Assembly (NCBI GenBank): GCA_025361465.1
Contig: JANYAG010000171.1
Coordinates: 1-15,984 of the forward strand
DNA from: Gemmatimonadota bacterium
GTDB lineage: Bacteria > Gemmatimonadota > Gemmatimonadetes > Gemmatimonadales > GWC2-71-9
Reading direction: 5' to 3'
Length of the DNA: 15,984 nucleotides
In this document: in pieces, positions 1-7,650 of the stretch
Layout: the number at the start of each line of letters is the position of its first letter
Numbering within the stretch: the stretch's first letter is position 1
Notes under the pieces: generated by a model
Told to the model about the DNA's origin: nothing
Seen by the model: the letters and a program-made list of their open reading frames with translations, nothing else
The model's database searches: none
Made by a program: the position numbers and the translations under genes

Positions 1-1
1 C

Positions 2-556
2 CCGGGCGGAGCTGGGGGCCTGGTTGAAGTCCTCACCACGCACGGAGTGGAGCGGCGCGACTTTTTCATCCACTCCCCCTCGACCACCAACAACCGGATG
101 GCCCTTTCCGGGGCGATCGCCGCGCTGCACCTGATGGGACACAAAGGGAATCGCCTCCGGCTCCTGGTCGTCTCCGATTCCGAATACCTCGTCAAGGGGG
201 TTCGCGAGTGGGCGCCGGCCTGGGAACGCCGCGGCTGGAGCCGCAAGGGCGGCCCGATCGAGAACCTGGAATTGTGGCGCGTCCTCTGGGATGCCATCGA
301 CAGGCACGAGGCGCAATTCACCTGGGTGCGCGGGCACACCGGCCACGCCAAGAACGAATACGCCAACGACCTGGCCGTCGCGGCAGCCACCCGCCAGCTG
401 ACTTCGGAGGGCCTCATCGCCTCCGGGTTCGGCGACTGGCTGGCCACGAAGCGTGCATCGGGGATGTACCTCGACTACGATCCGGACGAGGCCTTCGGCG
501 CCATGCAGCAGCGCCTCGCGGCCGGAGCGTTGATTCCATTGGCGGAGGGCAAGTGA
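2..556 (+). CDS. rnhA: RNase HI-like protein, 5' truncated by the window edge, with altered active site
   Basis: The reading frame is open from base 2, so the true start and the first catalytic Asp (Asp10 in E. coli RNase HI) lie outside the window. The visible part aligns well with RNase HI, an enzyme that cuts the RNA strand of RNA/DNA hybrids: PGGAGG glycine loop, TTNNRM, VSDSEYLVKGV, WERRGW, WVRGHTGHAKNE and LAVAAA. Asp70 (bases 176-178) and the His124 equivalent in RGHTGH are kept. The Glu48 position in TTNNRMEL is Ala (GCC, 101-103), and the Asp134 position in NERxDELA is Asn (365-367), with an Asp one residue later. About 45 residues follow the core fold. A GTG start of the next gene overlaps its stop, implying co-translation. 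Family assignment is firm; catalytic competence is doubtful. Confidence 0.85.
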   Translation, partial: PGGAGGLVEVLTTHGVERRDFFIHSPSTTNNRMALSGAIAALHLMGHKGNRLRLLVVSDSEYLVKGVREWAPAWERRGWSRKGGPIENLELWRVLWDAIDRHEAQFTWVRGHTGHAKNEYANDLAVAAATRQLTSEGLIASGFGDWLATKRASGMYLDYDPDEAFGAMQQRLAAGALIPLAEGK

Positions 557-1272
557 CCGATCTCGAACGATTCGCCGCCGCACTCCTGTCGCAGTGGCGT
601 TCCGAGGGTAGCACCGACGCAGGGCCGATCGGGGTCGGCGCCCTTCTCGACCGCGTGCTTCCCTACCGCATGGCCCGGCGCACCCTGGGGATCGATGTCA
701 GCGAGGATTACGAGGCCATGGTCCTCCGGCTGGTTGCCGAGGAGGCGGGGTTGATGCACGTCGACCCGCCGGAGGCCGGCGAGATGGCCCGCACTACGCT
801 CGCCGCCAAGCTCCCCGACCTCGATGTCCTGAAGCTGCTCCGCTCGGCCACGCTCACCTTGACCGACGAGGCGATCGAACGACTCGACGGTGTGCTGCCG
901 ATGCCCACGTCACACGACGAGTCGAAGTGGGCGCCCGCGGTCGAGCATGCCGAGAGCGACCTGCCACCCGACAACAGCGACATCATTCCACTGCCGATCT
1001 CGCCCGCGCTGGCGGAGGCCGTGGCCGAAGCCACGGCAATACCGTTGCGTCCGCCAACGGAACCGCCCCCGGTGGCTCCCGGGGCACCCCCGGTCGAGGA
1101 GTTCTGCTGGAGTTGCGCGGACCAACTGCCCGGGAATCGCCAGGTCAAGTTCTGTCCCTTCTGTGGTGCCGATCAGCGGCAACCGGCCTGCACCGCCTGC
1201 GCGGCACCGGTGGAGCGGCGTTGGCGGCACTGCCCCGAATGCGGCACCATGCTGGGGAAGGGGACGCCTTGA
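553..1272 (+). CDS. Double zinc-ribbon protein of unknown function
   Basis: The 239-residue protein starts at a GTG whose last bases form the TGA of the RNase H-like gene. Residues 1-115 look alpha-helical and match no family I recognise. Residues 140-182 are a Pro/Ala-rich linker. The C-terminus holds four paired cysteines: CWSC (185, 188), CPFC (201, 204), CTAC (213, 216) and CPEC (227, 230), the pattern of two consecutive zinc ribbons. Such ribbons usually mediate protein or nucleic-acid contacts. The overlap with the RNase H-like gene suggests the two act together, but no function can be assigned. Confidence 0.8.
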   Translation: MTDLERFAAALLSQWRSEGSTDAGPIGVGALLDRVLPYRMARRTLGIDVSEDYEAMVLRLVAEEAGLMHVDPPEAGEMARTTLAAKLPDLDVLKLLRSATLTLTDEAIERLDGVLPMPTSHDESKWAPAVEHAESDLPPDNSDIIPLPISPALAEAVAEATAIPLRPPTEPPPVAPGAPPVEEFCWSCADQLPGNRQVKFCPFCGADQRQPACTACAAPVERRWRHCPECGTMLGKGTP

Positions 1273-1308
1273 CGTCGCGCCACCCCGGGCACACGACGGC
1301 CGTGGCGC

Positions 1309-1321
1309 CATATTTCGTCCC
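1309..1321 (+). promoter_or_regulatory. Possible -10 element directly upstream of a start codon (leaderless candidate)
   Basis: CATATT at 1309-1314 lies exactly 7 bases before the ATG at 1322, and there is no purine-rich ribosome-binding site in between. This is the geometry expected if transcription begins at the start codon. No convincing -35 is visible. The same spacing is seen at 14291-14304. Weak, sequence-only evidence. Confidence 0.25.
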
Positions 1322-2185
1322 ATGAGTTCCCCACTCCCCGCGCGGGTCGACCGCGCCACCTTCGAGCGTGTCCTCCGGCGAGCCGCCGAGTTGCAGGCTA
1401 ACGCGCACGATGTCGGCGAAGGCATGAGCGAAGCGGAGATCATCGCCCTTGGGGCCGACGTCGGCATTCCCGATCAGTACCTGAAGCAGGCACTGCTCGA
1501 GGAGCGCACCCATGGTGAAGTCGCGGCGTCGGACGGGATGCTCGATCGGCTTTTCGGCCGGGCCGATCTTGCGGCCGAACGCGTGGTCCAGGGGACCGAG
1601 GAAACGGTCGGCAACGCGATCACCAGCTGGCTCGAGAAGCGGGAGCACATGATCGTGCAGCGCGCCACGCTCGGGCGGATCGCCTATGAGCCGATGGACA
1701 GCTTCGCACGCGGCGTGCGACAGATCGGCGCGATCTTCGGGGGCGCCCGCAGCCGGCCCTACCTCGAGAAGGTCGAACTGGTGACTGCGATCATCACACC
1801 GCTGGAGGCGGGCTTCTGCCATGTGCGGCTCAGTACCTCACTCCGGAAGTCGCGCAACGGTCACGTCAGCGGTGCGGCAGCGCTCGGCGTGGTCGGATCG
1901 GCGATGGTGGGGCTGATGATCGTGTCTGGGGCGGCGACTGTCCCGGCGATGTTGCTTCTGGCCCCCGCCTGGCTGGCGTCATTGGCCGTCGCGCGCCACT
2001 ACCCGCCCGTGGCAGGCCGCACCCAACTCGGGCTCGAGCGCATCCTCGACGACCTCGAGCGCCGCCCGCCGTTGGTGGGAGAGCAGCCGACGTTGCCATC
2101 GCCGCGCAGCCAGAACCTGGGACTCGATGTCGGCAAGGCGGTGCGCGACTTGACGCAGGACGTCCGCAAGGCCCTCGACAAGTGA
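1322..2185 (+). CDS. Two-helix membrane protein with an N-terminal helical domain, unknown function
   Basis: This is a 287-residue protein. Residues 10-62 form a helical segment (ATFERVLRRAAELQ, MSEAEIIALGADVGIPDQYLKQAL) of the type I associate with repeated N-terminal modules in membrane proteins of this kind of bacterium. Residues 184-226 contain two closely spaced hydrophobic stretches, likely a membrane hairpin rich in Gly and Ala. The C-terminal tail (235-287) is charged. The ATG at 1322 was chosen because upstream sequence in the frame overlaps the zinc-ribbon gene and no Shine-Dalgarno is seen for any start. The stop overlaps the GTG of the next gene, so the lipoprotein is probably co-translated. 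Function unknown. Confidence 0.75.
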   Translation: MSSPLPARVDRATFERVLRRAAELQANAHDVGEGMSEAEIIALGADVGIPDQYLKQALLEERTHGEVAASDGMLDRLFGRADLAAERVVQGTEETVGNAITSWLEKREHMIVQRATLGRIAYEPMDSFARGVRQIGAIFGGARSRPYLEKVELVTAIITPLEAGFCHVRLSTSLRKSRNGHVSGAAALGVVGSAMVGLMIVSGAATVPAMLLLAPAWLASLAVARHYPPVAGRTQLGLERILDDLERRPPLVGEQPTLPSPRSQNLGLDVGKAVRDLTQDVRKALDK

Positions 2186-2673
2186 GCGGTCGCCTGCGGA
2201 ACACGGTCGTCGGTGCCGCGACGATGGGCTTCCTGGTGCTTGCCGCGTGCTACCCCGCCACCACCCGGCCGGGATTCTCGCCGATGCCTCAGGCGGCCAC
2301 CAGGGAAGTGGAGCTGTTCATCCCCGAGGCGACGCAACAGCTCGCGATCGCTCTCGATGCCGAGCAAGTGCCGGTGCGCCGGACCGAGGCGCGCGATGGC
2401 TGGCTGGAGACCGACTGGTTTGACGTCAAGACGCTCAAGCCCACCTCGGCCCGCCGGCTCGGTGACCAGGTGGTGAAGATTCGCGCCTGGGTTGATCCGT
2501 CGAAGCCGAACTTCAGCGTGATCACCGTCGAAGCGGTCTACCGTCCACTGGTCGATCCCTCGCGAGACGATCGGTCACTGGAGCGAGAAGTGCCGAATGA
2601 TCACCCGGTGGCGATGCGGGTGTTTCGAATCCTGGATTCGCTGGCGAGGAAGTACACAAGCGTGAAGAAGTAG
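2182..2673 (+). CDS. Small predicted lipoprotein, unknown function
   Basis: The 163-residue product begins at a GTG overlapping the TGA of the preceding gene. Residues 1-22 form a lipoprotein signal peptide: Arg4 and Arg6, a hydrophobic core, and a lipobox LAAC with the acylated cysteine at position 23. The mature part is soluble and of mixed alpha/beta character, without cysteines or known motifs. It is expected to be anchored to a membrane facing the periplasm. Its coupling to the two-helix membrane protein suggests a shared envelope role. Its TAG stop lies inside the left arm of a hairpin at 2670-2741. Confidence 0.75.
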   Translation: MSGRLRNTVVGAATMGFLVLAACYPATTRPGFSPMPQAATREVELFIPEATQQLAIALDAEQVPVRRTEARDGWLETDWFDVKTLKPTSARRLGDQVVKIRAWVDPSKPNFSVITVEAVYRPLVDPSRDDRSLEREVPNDHPVAMRVFRILDSLARKYTSVKK

Positions 2674-2741
2674 GAGCGGCGAGCAGCGATCTGAACGAAC
2701 AGCGATCACTCGTCTCGCTTCTCGCTTCGCGCTGCTCCTAC
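2670..2741. terminator. Hairpin between convergent genes, possible bidirectional terminator or short dispersed repeat
   Basis: The arms 2670-2689 and 2722-2741 pair at 17 of 20 positions, beginning with a perfect GTAGGAGC/GCTCCTAC. The loop side contains a direct repeat CAGCGATC (2684-2691 and 2700-2707). It includes the stop codon of the lipoprotein (2671-2673) and the stop plus last codons of the minus-strand DUF116 gene (2706-2741). There is no long T-tract, so intrinsic termination is possible but not certain. Confidence 0.5.
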
Positions 2742-3524
2742 AAAGGCCCTCAAGTACCGCTCCAGCGCCGGAATATCCAGGACCGCATCCTTGCACGGCC
2801 CCGCCGGCAACGTCATCGTCAGTCCCAGCACTGGCAGCCGCCCCGCCACATCGTGCAATCCCGTGACCATGTCGCGCTCGCAGGCGACGGCAACCACCGC
2901 CCGCGGGCGCCGCTCGCGAATGACGCGCCGCGCCAGCTGTCCCCTGGTCGCGACAAAGACCGGCACCGAGTACGTCCCCGCAAGGGCGAGCACTTCGTCG
3001 AGCGTACCGCGCGAGAGGCAGCGCGGGATCAGCAGGAGCAGCTCGCCGGTAGTCACCTGTCTGGCGCGAACGAGCGCGAGGGCGTTGTAGACCTTTACCG
3101 CTGCGTTCTCGACTGGGTCACGCCGCTTGAACCTGTTCGCCACGCGTGACGTGAACGCCATCACCTGCAGGAAGACGCCCCGTTCGGCAAGGAACCCAGG
3201 AAGCAACGGCTTGTCGATCAGGTAGGAGAGGCCGAGCAACCCCCACCAGAGGAGCACCGCCAGGCTGCTGACGGCGAAGGCACTCCAGATCAGGGCTGGC
3301 AGTGCCGGATGGATTTCACCGAGACGTGGTGCCAGGAGATAGATGGCGAGGGCGGACGCGGCGATCGCCACGGCCAGCGTGAGGATCGCCCAGCGGAAGA
3401 AGAGCCCCGGCCGCGAATCGAAATTGCCGGCATTCGGCAACGGCTTCCCGTTCCACTCGTCCCATTCATGGCCGAGGCGGCGGTCGACGTCGATATGGAT
3501 CAGCTCGGCACGGGGGGTGGCCAT
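2706..3524 (-). CDS. DUF116-family membrane protein lacking the central cysteine cluster
   Basis: This is a 272-residue protein. Two transmembrane helices (about 43-64 and 76-97) precede a cytosolic domain that matches DUF116: LLLIPRCL at 162-170, VPVFVATRGQLARRVI, PRAVVAVACERDMVTGLHDV and PVLGL....GPCKDAVLD. DUF116 is a family of unknown function described as having seven conserved cysteines. Here only three remain (Cys169, Cys215, Cys244), and the segment between PRCL and VPVFVATRG, where the family normally has a CxxCGxC-type cluster, is short and cysteine-free. The ATG at 3524 is preferred over one at 3602, which would overlap the divergent dehydrogenase start. The last residues, RSEKRDE, are encoded by the hairpin at 2670-2741. 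Confidence 0.8.
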   Translation of the reverse strand: MATPRAELIHIDVDRRLGHEWDEWNGKPLPNAGNFDSRPGLFFRWAILTLAVAIAASALAIYLLAPRLGEIHPALPALIWSAFAVSSLAVLLWWGLLGLSYLIDKPLLPGFLAERGVFLQVMAFTSRVANRFKRRDPVENAAVKVYNALALVRARQVTTGELLLLIPRCLSRGTLDEVLALAGTYSVPVFVATRGQLARRVIRERRPRAVVAVACERDMVTGLHDVAGRLPVLGLTMTLPAGPCKDAVLDIPALERYLRAFVGAARSEKRDE

Positions 3525-3601
3525 GACGGCGAAATCTCCGAGTGCCGGGGTCGGGGGGCAAGACGTCGCCTTCCCACGCACCTCGGGGCGATCTTTCCCC
3601 A

Positions 3602-5209
3602 ATGGCCGCCGCCCCGCTCGACACCTCGCTGCTGCGCCGCGCTCGATACAGCGAGGGCGCCGGGATCTACCGGATCGTCCCGCGGGCCGTCGCCCGGCCA
3701 GCCACCCTGGAAGAGCTCCGTGAAGTCATCGCCGCCTGTCGGCGCGCCGGGTTGTCCCTGGTGCCGCGGGGCGCCGGCAGTGCCATGGATGGGAGCAATC
3801 TGAGCGAGGGGGTGGTCGTTGACCTGACCGGTTACGACCCGCATCGATGTGATGTGGCGGCCGACCAGCGGCTGGCGTTCGTCTCGCCGAGTGTCACCTA
3901 CGCGGAACTCAACGCAGCGGCCTTGCCGAGCCGTCTCCGCCTGCCGCCCGATCCGTCGAGCGGTCGACACGCCACGATTGGCGGCATGGTGTCGACCAAC
4001 GCTTCGGGCGCGCGCACGGTACGCTATGGCAGCGTCCGGCGCTGGGTCGAGTCGATCATCCTGACCGGTCCCGAGGGCGACCTCGAGCTTCGGCGTGGGG
4101 TCGCGCCGAATCCGGCCCATCCGGTGGTGAAACGCTGGCGGCGCGAGGCCGAACCGGTGATCGCCAGGCATCGCATAGCGATTGACGCGAGGTTCCCGAA
4201 GGTGCGCAAGAACAGCGCGGGATACGCGCTCGACCAGTTCCTGGCCAGCGGCGACCTCGTGGACCTGGTGATCGGCGCCGAGGGAACGCTCGGTGTGGTG
4301 ACGCACGTCGCGATCCGCCTCGATGCGATCCCGTCTCGGCGCGGCGCCCTCCGCGTGGCGCTCCGGTCACGGCAAGACCTCATGCCGGTCATGGAGATCC
4401 TCCGAGCGCAGGATCCGTCAACGATCGAGTTTCTTGACGAGTCGTTCCTTCGGCTGATCGATGATCCGCTGGCGACCCCGGAGCGGCCGGAGCTGCTGCA
4501 TCAGGCGGCCGGGTTGCTCCTGGTCGATCTCGAAAGCGATGATTTCGACGACCTGACGGTCCGGGCGGGAGCGGCTGTGAAGGCCCTGGCGCCGATCGCC
4601 CTCGATACCCGGTTCGCGCTGGAGGCCGGGGAAATCGACCGCCTCTGGGACATTCGCCACGGCGCCTCTCCCGTCCTGGCGAGGATTGCCGATGGTCGTC
4701 GCTCGCTGCAGGTGATCGAGGATGGCTGCGTCCCGCCGGCTCGATTCGCCGAGTACGTCGTGGCGGTCGAGACCGCGTGTCACCGACAGGCGATCGATGT
4801 CGTGATGTTCGGGCACGCGGGTGATGGCCACCTGCACGTCAACCTGCTGCCGAACCTCGAGGACCGGGACTGGCTCGACCGGGTGCGAGCCATCTACGAC
4901 GAGGTCACCGCGTCGGTCCTCTCCCTCGGCGGCACGCCGAGCGGCGAACACGGCGCGGGTCGCCTGCGCTCCGGCCTGCTCGACCGGATGTACGGGCCCG
5001 AAGTGGTCGAGTGCTTCCAGGCCGTCAAGCAGGCCTTCGATCCGCTGTCGCTCTTCAATCCAGGCGTGATCGTCGACCCTCGCGTCGATCCGTTTGTGGA
5101 CCTCAAGGTCGGTGCTGATGCAGCAACCCTTCCCGACGGCGTGGCCGAGTACCTTCGCGGCATCGAGACCGGGGCGCGCTGGGGTGACGACCGATGGAAC
5201 CGTGCCTGA
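3602..5209 (+). CDS. FAD-linked oxidoreductase, GlcD / D-lactate dehydrogenase type
   Basis: This 535-residue flavoprotein has a PCMH-type FAD-binding domain at about 25-215 (VPRGAGSAMDGSN near 55-66, then the PPDPSS and IGGMVSTNASG segments that wrap the FAD). The FAD-oxidase C-terminal domain spans about 220-515 and includes GHAGDGHLHVN with His405, His410 and His412, and GEHGAGRLR with Glu449 and His450, residues that bind metal or substrate in this family. The expected reaction is oxidation of a 2-hydroxy acid such as D-lactate or glycolate. The C-terminal Fe-S domain of the fused forms is absent, so electrons must go to a separate partner. The ATG at 3602 has no clear Shine-Dalgarno; a longer frame from 3542 would run into the region before the divergent DUF116 gene. 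The exact substrate cannot be read from sequence. Confidence 0.88.
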   Translation: MAAAPLDTSLLRRARYSEGAGIYRIVPRAVARPATLEELREVIAACRRAGLSLVPRGAGSAMDGSNLSEGVVVDLTGYDPHRCDVAADQRLAFVSPSVTYAELNAAALPSRLRLPPDPSSGRHATIGGMVSTNASGARTVRYGSVRRWVESIILTGPEGDLELRRGVAPNPAHPVVKRWRREAEPVIARHRIAIDARFPKVRKNSAGYALDQFLASGDLVDLVIGAEGTLGVVTHVAIRLDAIPSRRGALRVALRSRQDLMPVMEILRAQDPSTIEFLDESFLRLIDDPLATPERPELLHQAAGLLLVDLESDDFDDLTVRAGAAVKALAPIALDTRFALEAGEIDRLWDIRHGASPVLARIADGRRSLQVIEDGCVPPARFAEYVVAVETACHRQAIDVVMFGHAGDGHLHVNLLPNLEDRDWLDRVRAIYDEVTASVLSLGGTPSGEHGAGRLRSGLLDRMYGPEVVECFQAVKQAFDPLSLFNPGVIVDPRVDPFVDLKVGADAATLPDGVAEYLRGIETGARWGDDRWNRA

Positions 5210-5249
5210 TACCCGGATTACCTTTCGCCACACCCTCGCCGGAATCGCC

Positions 5250-6002
5250 ATGCAAGTCTACCGTGCGCCTGTTGTGACGCTGATTGGCCGGCCGCAGTTC
5301 GTCGAGCCATCCCATCTGATGATCCAGTGGAAGGACCCAGGCACCGACGGGGAGCGGCTGGCGGAATTTGCCGGCCGACTCTGCTACATGAGCCAGCGAA
5401 ACCCGGCTGGGCGCAGCACGGCCGAGTACCTGACCAATATCATGAAGCAAGGGCACGGGTCGGTCTTCGAACACGCGGTGTACGTGCTCCTGATCGAGGG
5501 GGTGTCGCGGTCGCTGTCGCACGAGCTGGTGCGACACCGCGCCGGCTTCGGGTATTCGCAACTGTCGCAGCGGTATGTCGATGAGTCAGAATCGGCCTTT
5601 GTCATGCCGCCGGCCATCCAGGGCGACGAAGTCCTCGAGGCGGCGTGGCAGACGCAAGTGCTCTCGGCACAGGACAGCTACGTCGCCGCCGTCGAACGCC
5701 TGATGGAGCGCTACTCCTGGGTGGACGACAAGATTCACCGCCGCAAGATGGCGCGCGAGGCAGCCCGATCCGTGCTGCCCAACGCCACCGAAACGAAGCT
5801 CGTGGTCAGCGCCAACGTGCGCGCCTGGCGGACCATGCTCGAGCTTCGCCTTGGCGAGGGTGCTGAGCGCGAGATCCGTCGCCTGGCGGTGGCCGTGCTC
5901 GGCACGCTGCGGGACGCGTCGCCCGCGTTCTTTGCCGATTTCGTGCTGTACGACGCCGAGGACGGCGAGCAGGCCGGCCGGGTCGTGTACCACAAGGTCT
6001 GA
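5250..6002 (+). CDS. thyX: Flavin-dependent thymidylate synthase ThyX
   Basis: The 250-residue enzyme methylates dUMP to dTMP using FAD, NADPH and methylene-tetrahydrofolate. Diagnostic segments are GHGSVFEH (68-75), the ThyX signature RHRAGFGYSQLSQRY (95-109), EAARSVLP (170-177) and SANVRAW (187-193). The signature differs from the common RHRxxS form: Phe100 sits where Ser is usual and there is one extra residue before the conserved Ser106-x-Arg-Tyr. I recall this as a recurring subtype, so it is probably functional. The ATG at 5250 follows the dehydrogenase stop by 40 bases with a weak CCGGA ribosome-binding site. The protein acts in the cytoplasm as a homotetramer in known members. Confidence 0.93.
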   Translation: MQVYRAPVVTLIGRPQFVEPSHLMIQWKDPGTDGERLAEFAGRLCYMSQRNPAGRSTAEYLTNIMKQGHGSVFEHAVYVLLIEGVSRSLSHELVRHRAGFGYSQLSQRYVDESESAFVMPPAIQGDEVLEAAWQTQVLSAQDSYVAAVERLMERYSWVDDKIHRRKMAREAARSVLPNATETKLVVSANVRAWRTMLELRLGEGAEREIRRLAVAVLGTLRDASPAFFADFVLYDAEDGEQAGRVVYHKV

Positions 6003-6018
6003 CTAGATTGCGGAACTC

Positions 6019-7647
6019 ATGACCACATCGGTTCCCGGCTCCGAGCCGGAACGCACCGAACGGCGATCCTGGAAGCGACGGTTGCGCGGCACACGCGCCC
6101 TCGTCTTCGTCGAGTTGCTCCTCGGCTGGTTCTGTGTGCTCAGCTTCTTCCTGGGGCACACTGGCCTTGGACTGCTGTTCGCGGGCGTCACCACGCTGCT
6201 GGCGATGGTGACCCTGCGGATGGGGCGGATGGCGGCGGCCAGGCAGCAGCAGTCACTGGCGCGGGCCCTCTCGGCCACCGCGCGACGCAATCACGAACTC
6301 GAGCGGCTGCGCGACCTGTCCGCCGCGCTGCTGGCCGGCAGCGAACTCTCCGCCCTCACGCGCCAGGTGGCACTGGCCGCGGCCGACCTGCTTGAAGCCG
6401 AGGGCGGCGCCATCATGCTGGTGGTCGAGGAGGGGCGCTTCGTGCGGGTGGTGGCCGGGGCGGGGCCGCTGCAGCCAGCGATGGGTGCGTTGGTGCCGAT
6501 CGAGAAATCCCTGGTGGGCTACGCCATCCTGCAGGACGAGGCCCTCCTCGTCCCCGACATGGAGAGCGATCCGCGCAACCATCCCCATGAGCAGCTGCAG
6601 GGCCGGCTGACCAGCGCCGCGATGGTCCCGCTGCGCTCCGCCGGCCTCGTCGTGGGGGCGCTGTGTGCCTACAACCGGCGCGACGGGCAGCCGTTCACGG
6701 AACAGGACCGCCAGCTGCTCCAGAATCTCGGTGATCAGGTGGTGCTCGGTCTCGACCGCTCGACGGTGCTGGAGGAACTGCGCCGCAACGAGCGGATGCT
6801 CGCCACGAAGAACCGGGAGCTGCAGCGCGTCACCAAACTCAAGAGCGAATTCCTCGCCAACATGTCGCACGAGCTGCGGACTCCGCTGAACGCCATCATC
6901 GGCTTCTCCGACCTGTTGCTGACCGAGGGACTCGGGCCCCTCGAAGAGCAGCAGAAGGAGTTCCTGGGGGCGATCCTGCGCAACGGTCGCCATCTCCTCC
7001 GCCTCATCAATGACGTGCTTGATCTCTCCAAGATCGAGGCGGGTCGCATGGCGCTCTCCCTGGCCCCGTGTGACGTGCGCGAGGCGGTCGCTGGCGCGGT
7101 GGCCGATACGGCCTCGCTGCGATCCTCCAAGACGCAGGAGTGCATCGTCGACCTGCCCGAGGACGGGACCCTCGAGGTCCTGGCTGACGGCATTCGGGTA
7201 CGGCAGGTGCTGTTCAACCTCTTGTCGAACGCCTCGAAGTTCACCGGCGAAGAAGGGCGCATCACCGTCTCGGCGGTCCGGACGGTGGCCCCGATGCCGG
7301 TGGCGACGATGGCCCGTCACGGGGAGCCGATGCGGCTCATGCCGCGCGATGTGGTCTGGGTGTCGGTGTCGGACAGCGGACTGGGGATCAAGCCCGAAGA
7401 TCAGGGCAAACTCTTCCAGGAGTTCTCGCAAGTCGATTCGTCCGCCTCCCGCGCGGCGCAGGGCAGCGGGCTCGGGCTCGCGCTGTGCAAGCGCTTCGTG
7501 GAGATGCACGGTGGCCAGATTGGGCTGGAGTCGATCTTCGGGCGCGGCAGCACGTTCTGGTTCATCCTGCCGGTGGACGGGCCGATCGTTGACCGGGCGG
7601 CCGCGCTCAATCAGGTCACCCAGGAAGAGGTAGTTGCTGCCGACTGA
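6019..7647 (+). CDS. Orphan membrane sensor histidine kinase with GAF domain
   Basis: The 542-residue kinase has two N-terminal transmembrane helices (about 27-46 and 49-67), a coiled stretch (72-105), a GAF domain (about 106-248), a second short coil (250-275), a HisKA dimerisation domain with the phospho-acceptor His284 in NMSHELRTPLNAIIGF, and a HATPase_c domain: N box NLLSNASKF (400-408), G1 DSGLGI (452-457), F box FQEFSQVDSS (466-475) and G2 GSGLGLAL (482-489). All kinase residues appear intact. No response regulator is adjacent, so its partner is elsewhere. Start at ATG 6019 after a weak GGAA. A TAGATT at 6004-6009 might serve as a -10 element. The signal sensed is unknown. Confidence 0.92.
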   Translation: MTTSVPGSEPERTERRSWKRRLRGTRALVFVELLLGWFCVLSFFLGHTGLGLLFAGVTTLLAMVTLRMGRMAAARQQQSLARALSATARRNHELERLRDLSAALLAGSELSALTRQVALAAADLLEAEGGAIMLVVEEGRFVRVVAGAGPLQPAMGALVPIEKSLVGYAILQDEALLVPDMESDPRNHPHEQLQGRLTSAAMVPLRSAGLVVGALCAYNRRDGQPFTEQDRQLLQNLGDQVVLGLDRSTVLEELRRNERMLATKNRELQRVTKLKSEFLANMSHELRTPLNAIIGFSDLLLTEGLGPLEEQQKEFLGAILRNGRHLLRLINDVLDLSKIEAGRMALSLAPCDVREAVAGAVADTASLRSSKTQECIVDLPEDGTLEVLADGIRVRQVLFNLLSNASKFTGEEGRITVSAVRTVAPMPVATMARHGEPMRLMPRDVVWVSVSDSGLGIKPEDQGKLFQEFSQVDSSASRAAQGSGLGLALCKRFVEMHGGQIGLESIFGRGSTFWFILPVDGPIVDRAAALNQVTQEEVVAAD

Positions 7648-7650
7648 GTC

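Noticed and set aside
3525..3602. Longer start for the DUF116 gene at 3602
   Set aside because: The start would overlap the divergent dehydrogenase start, and the added 26 residues show no conserved feature.
4418..5251. Minus-strand open frame of 277 codons opposite the FAD-linked dehydrogenase
   Set aside because: It is antisense to the conserved FAD-oxidase C-terminal domain, with no motif of its own.
6253..7509. Long minus-strand open frame (418 codons) opposite the histidine kinase
   Set aside because: It lies entirely antisense to an intact, motif-complete kinase, has His/Arg/Gln-rich low-complexity composition and no family motif; high GC content keeps such frames open.
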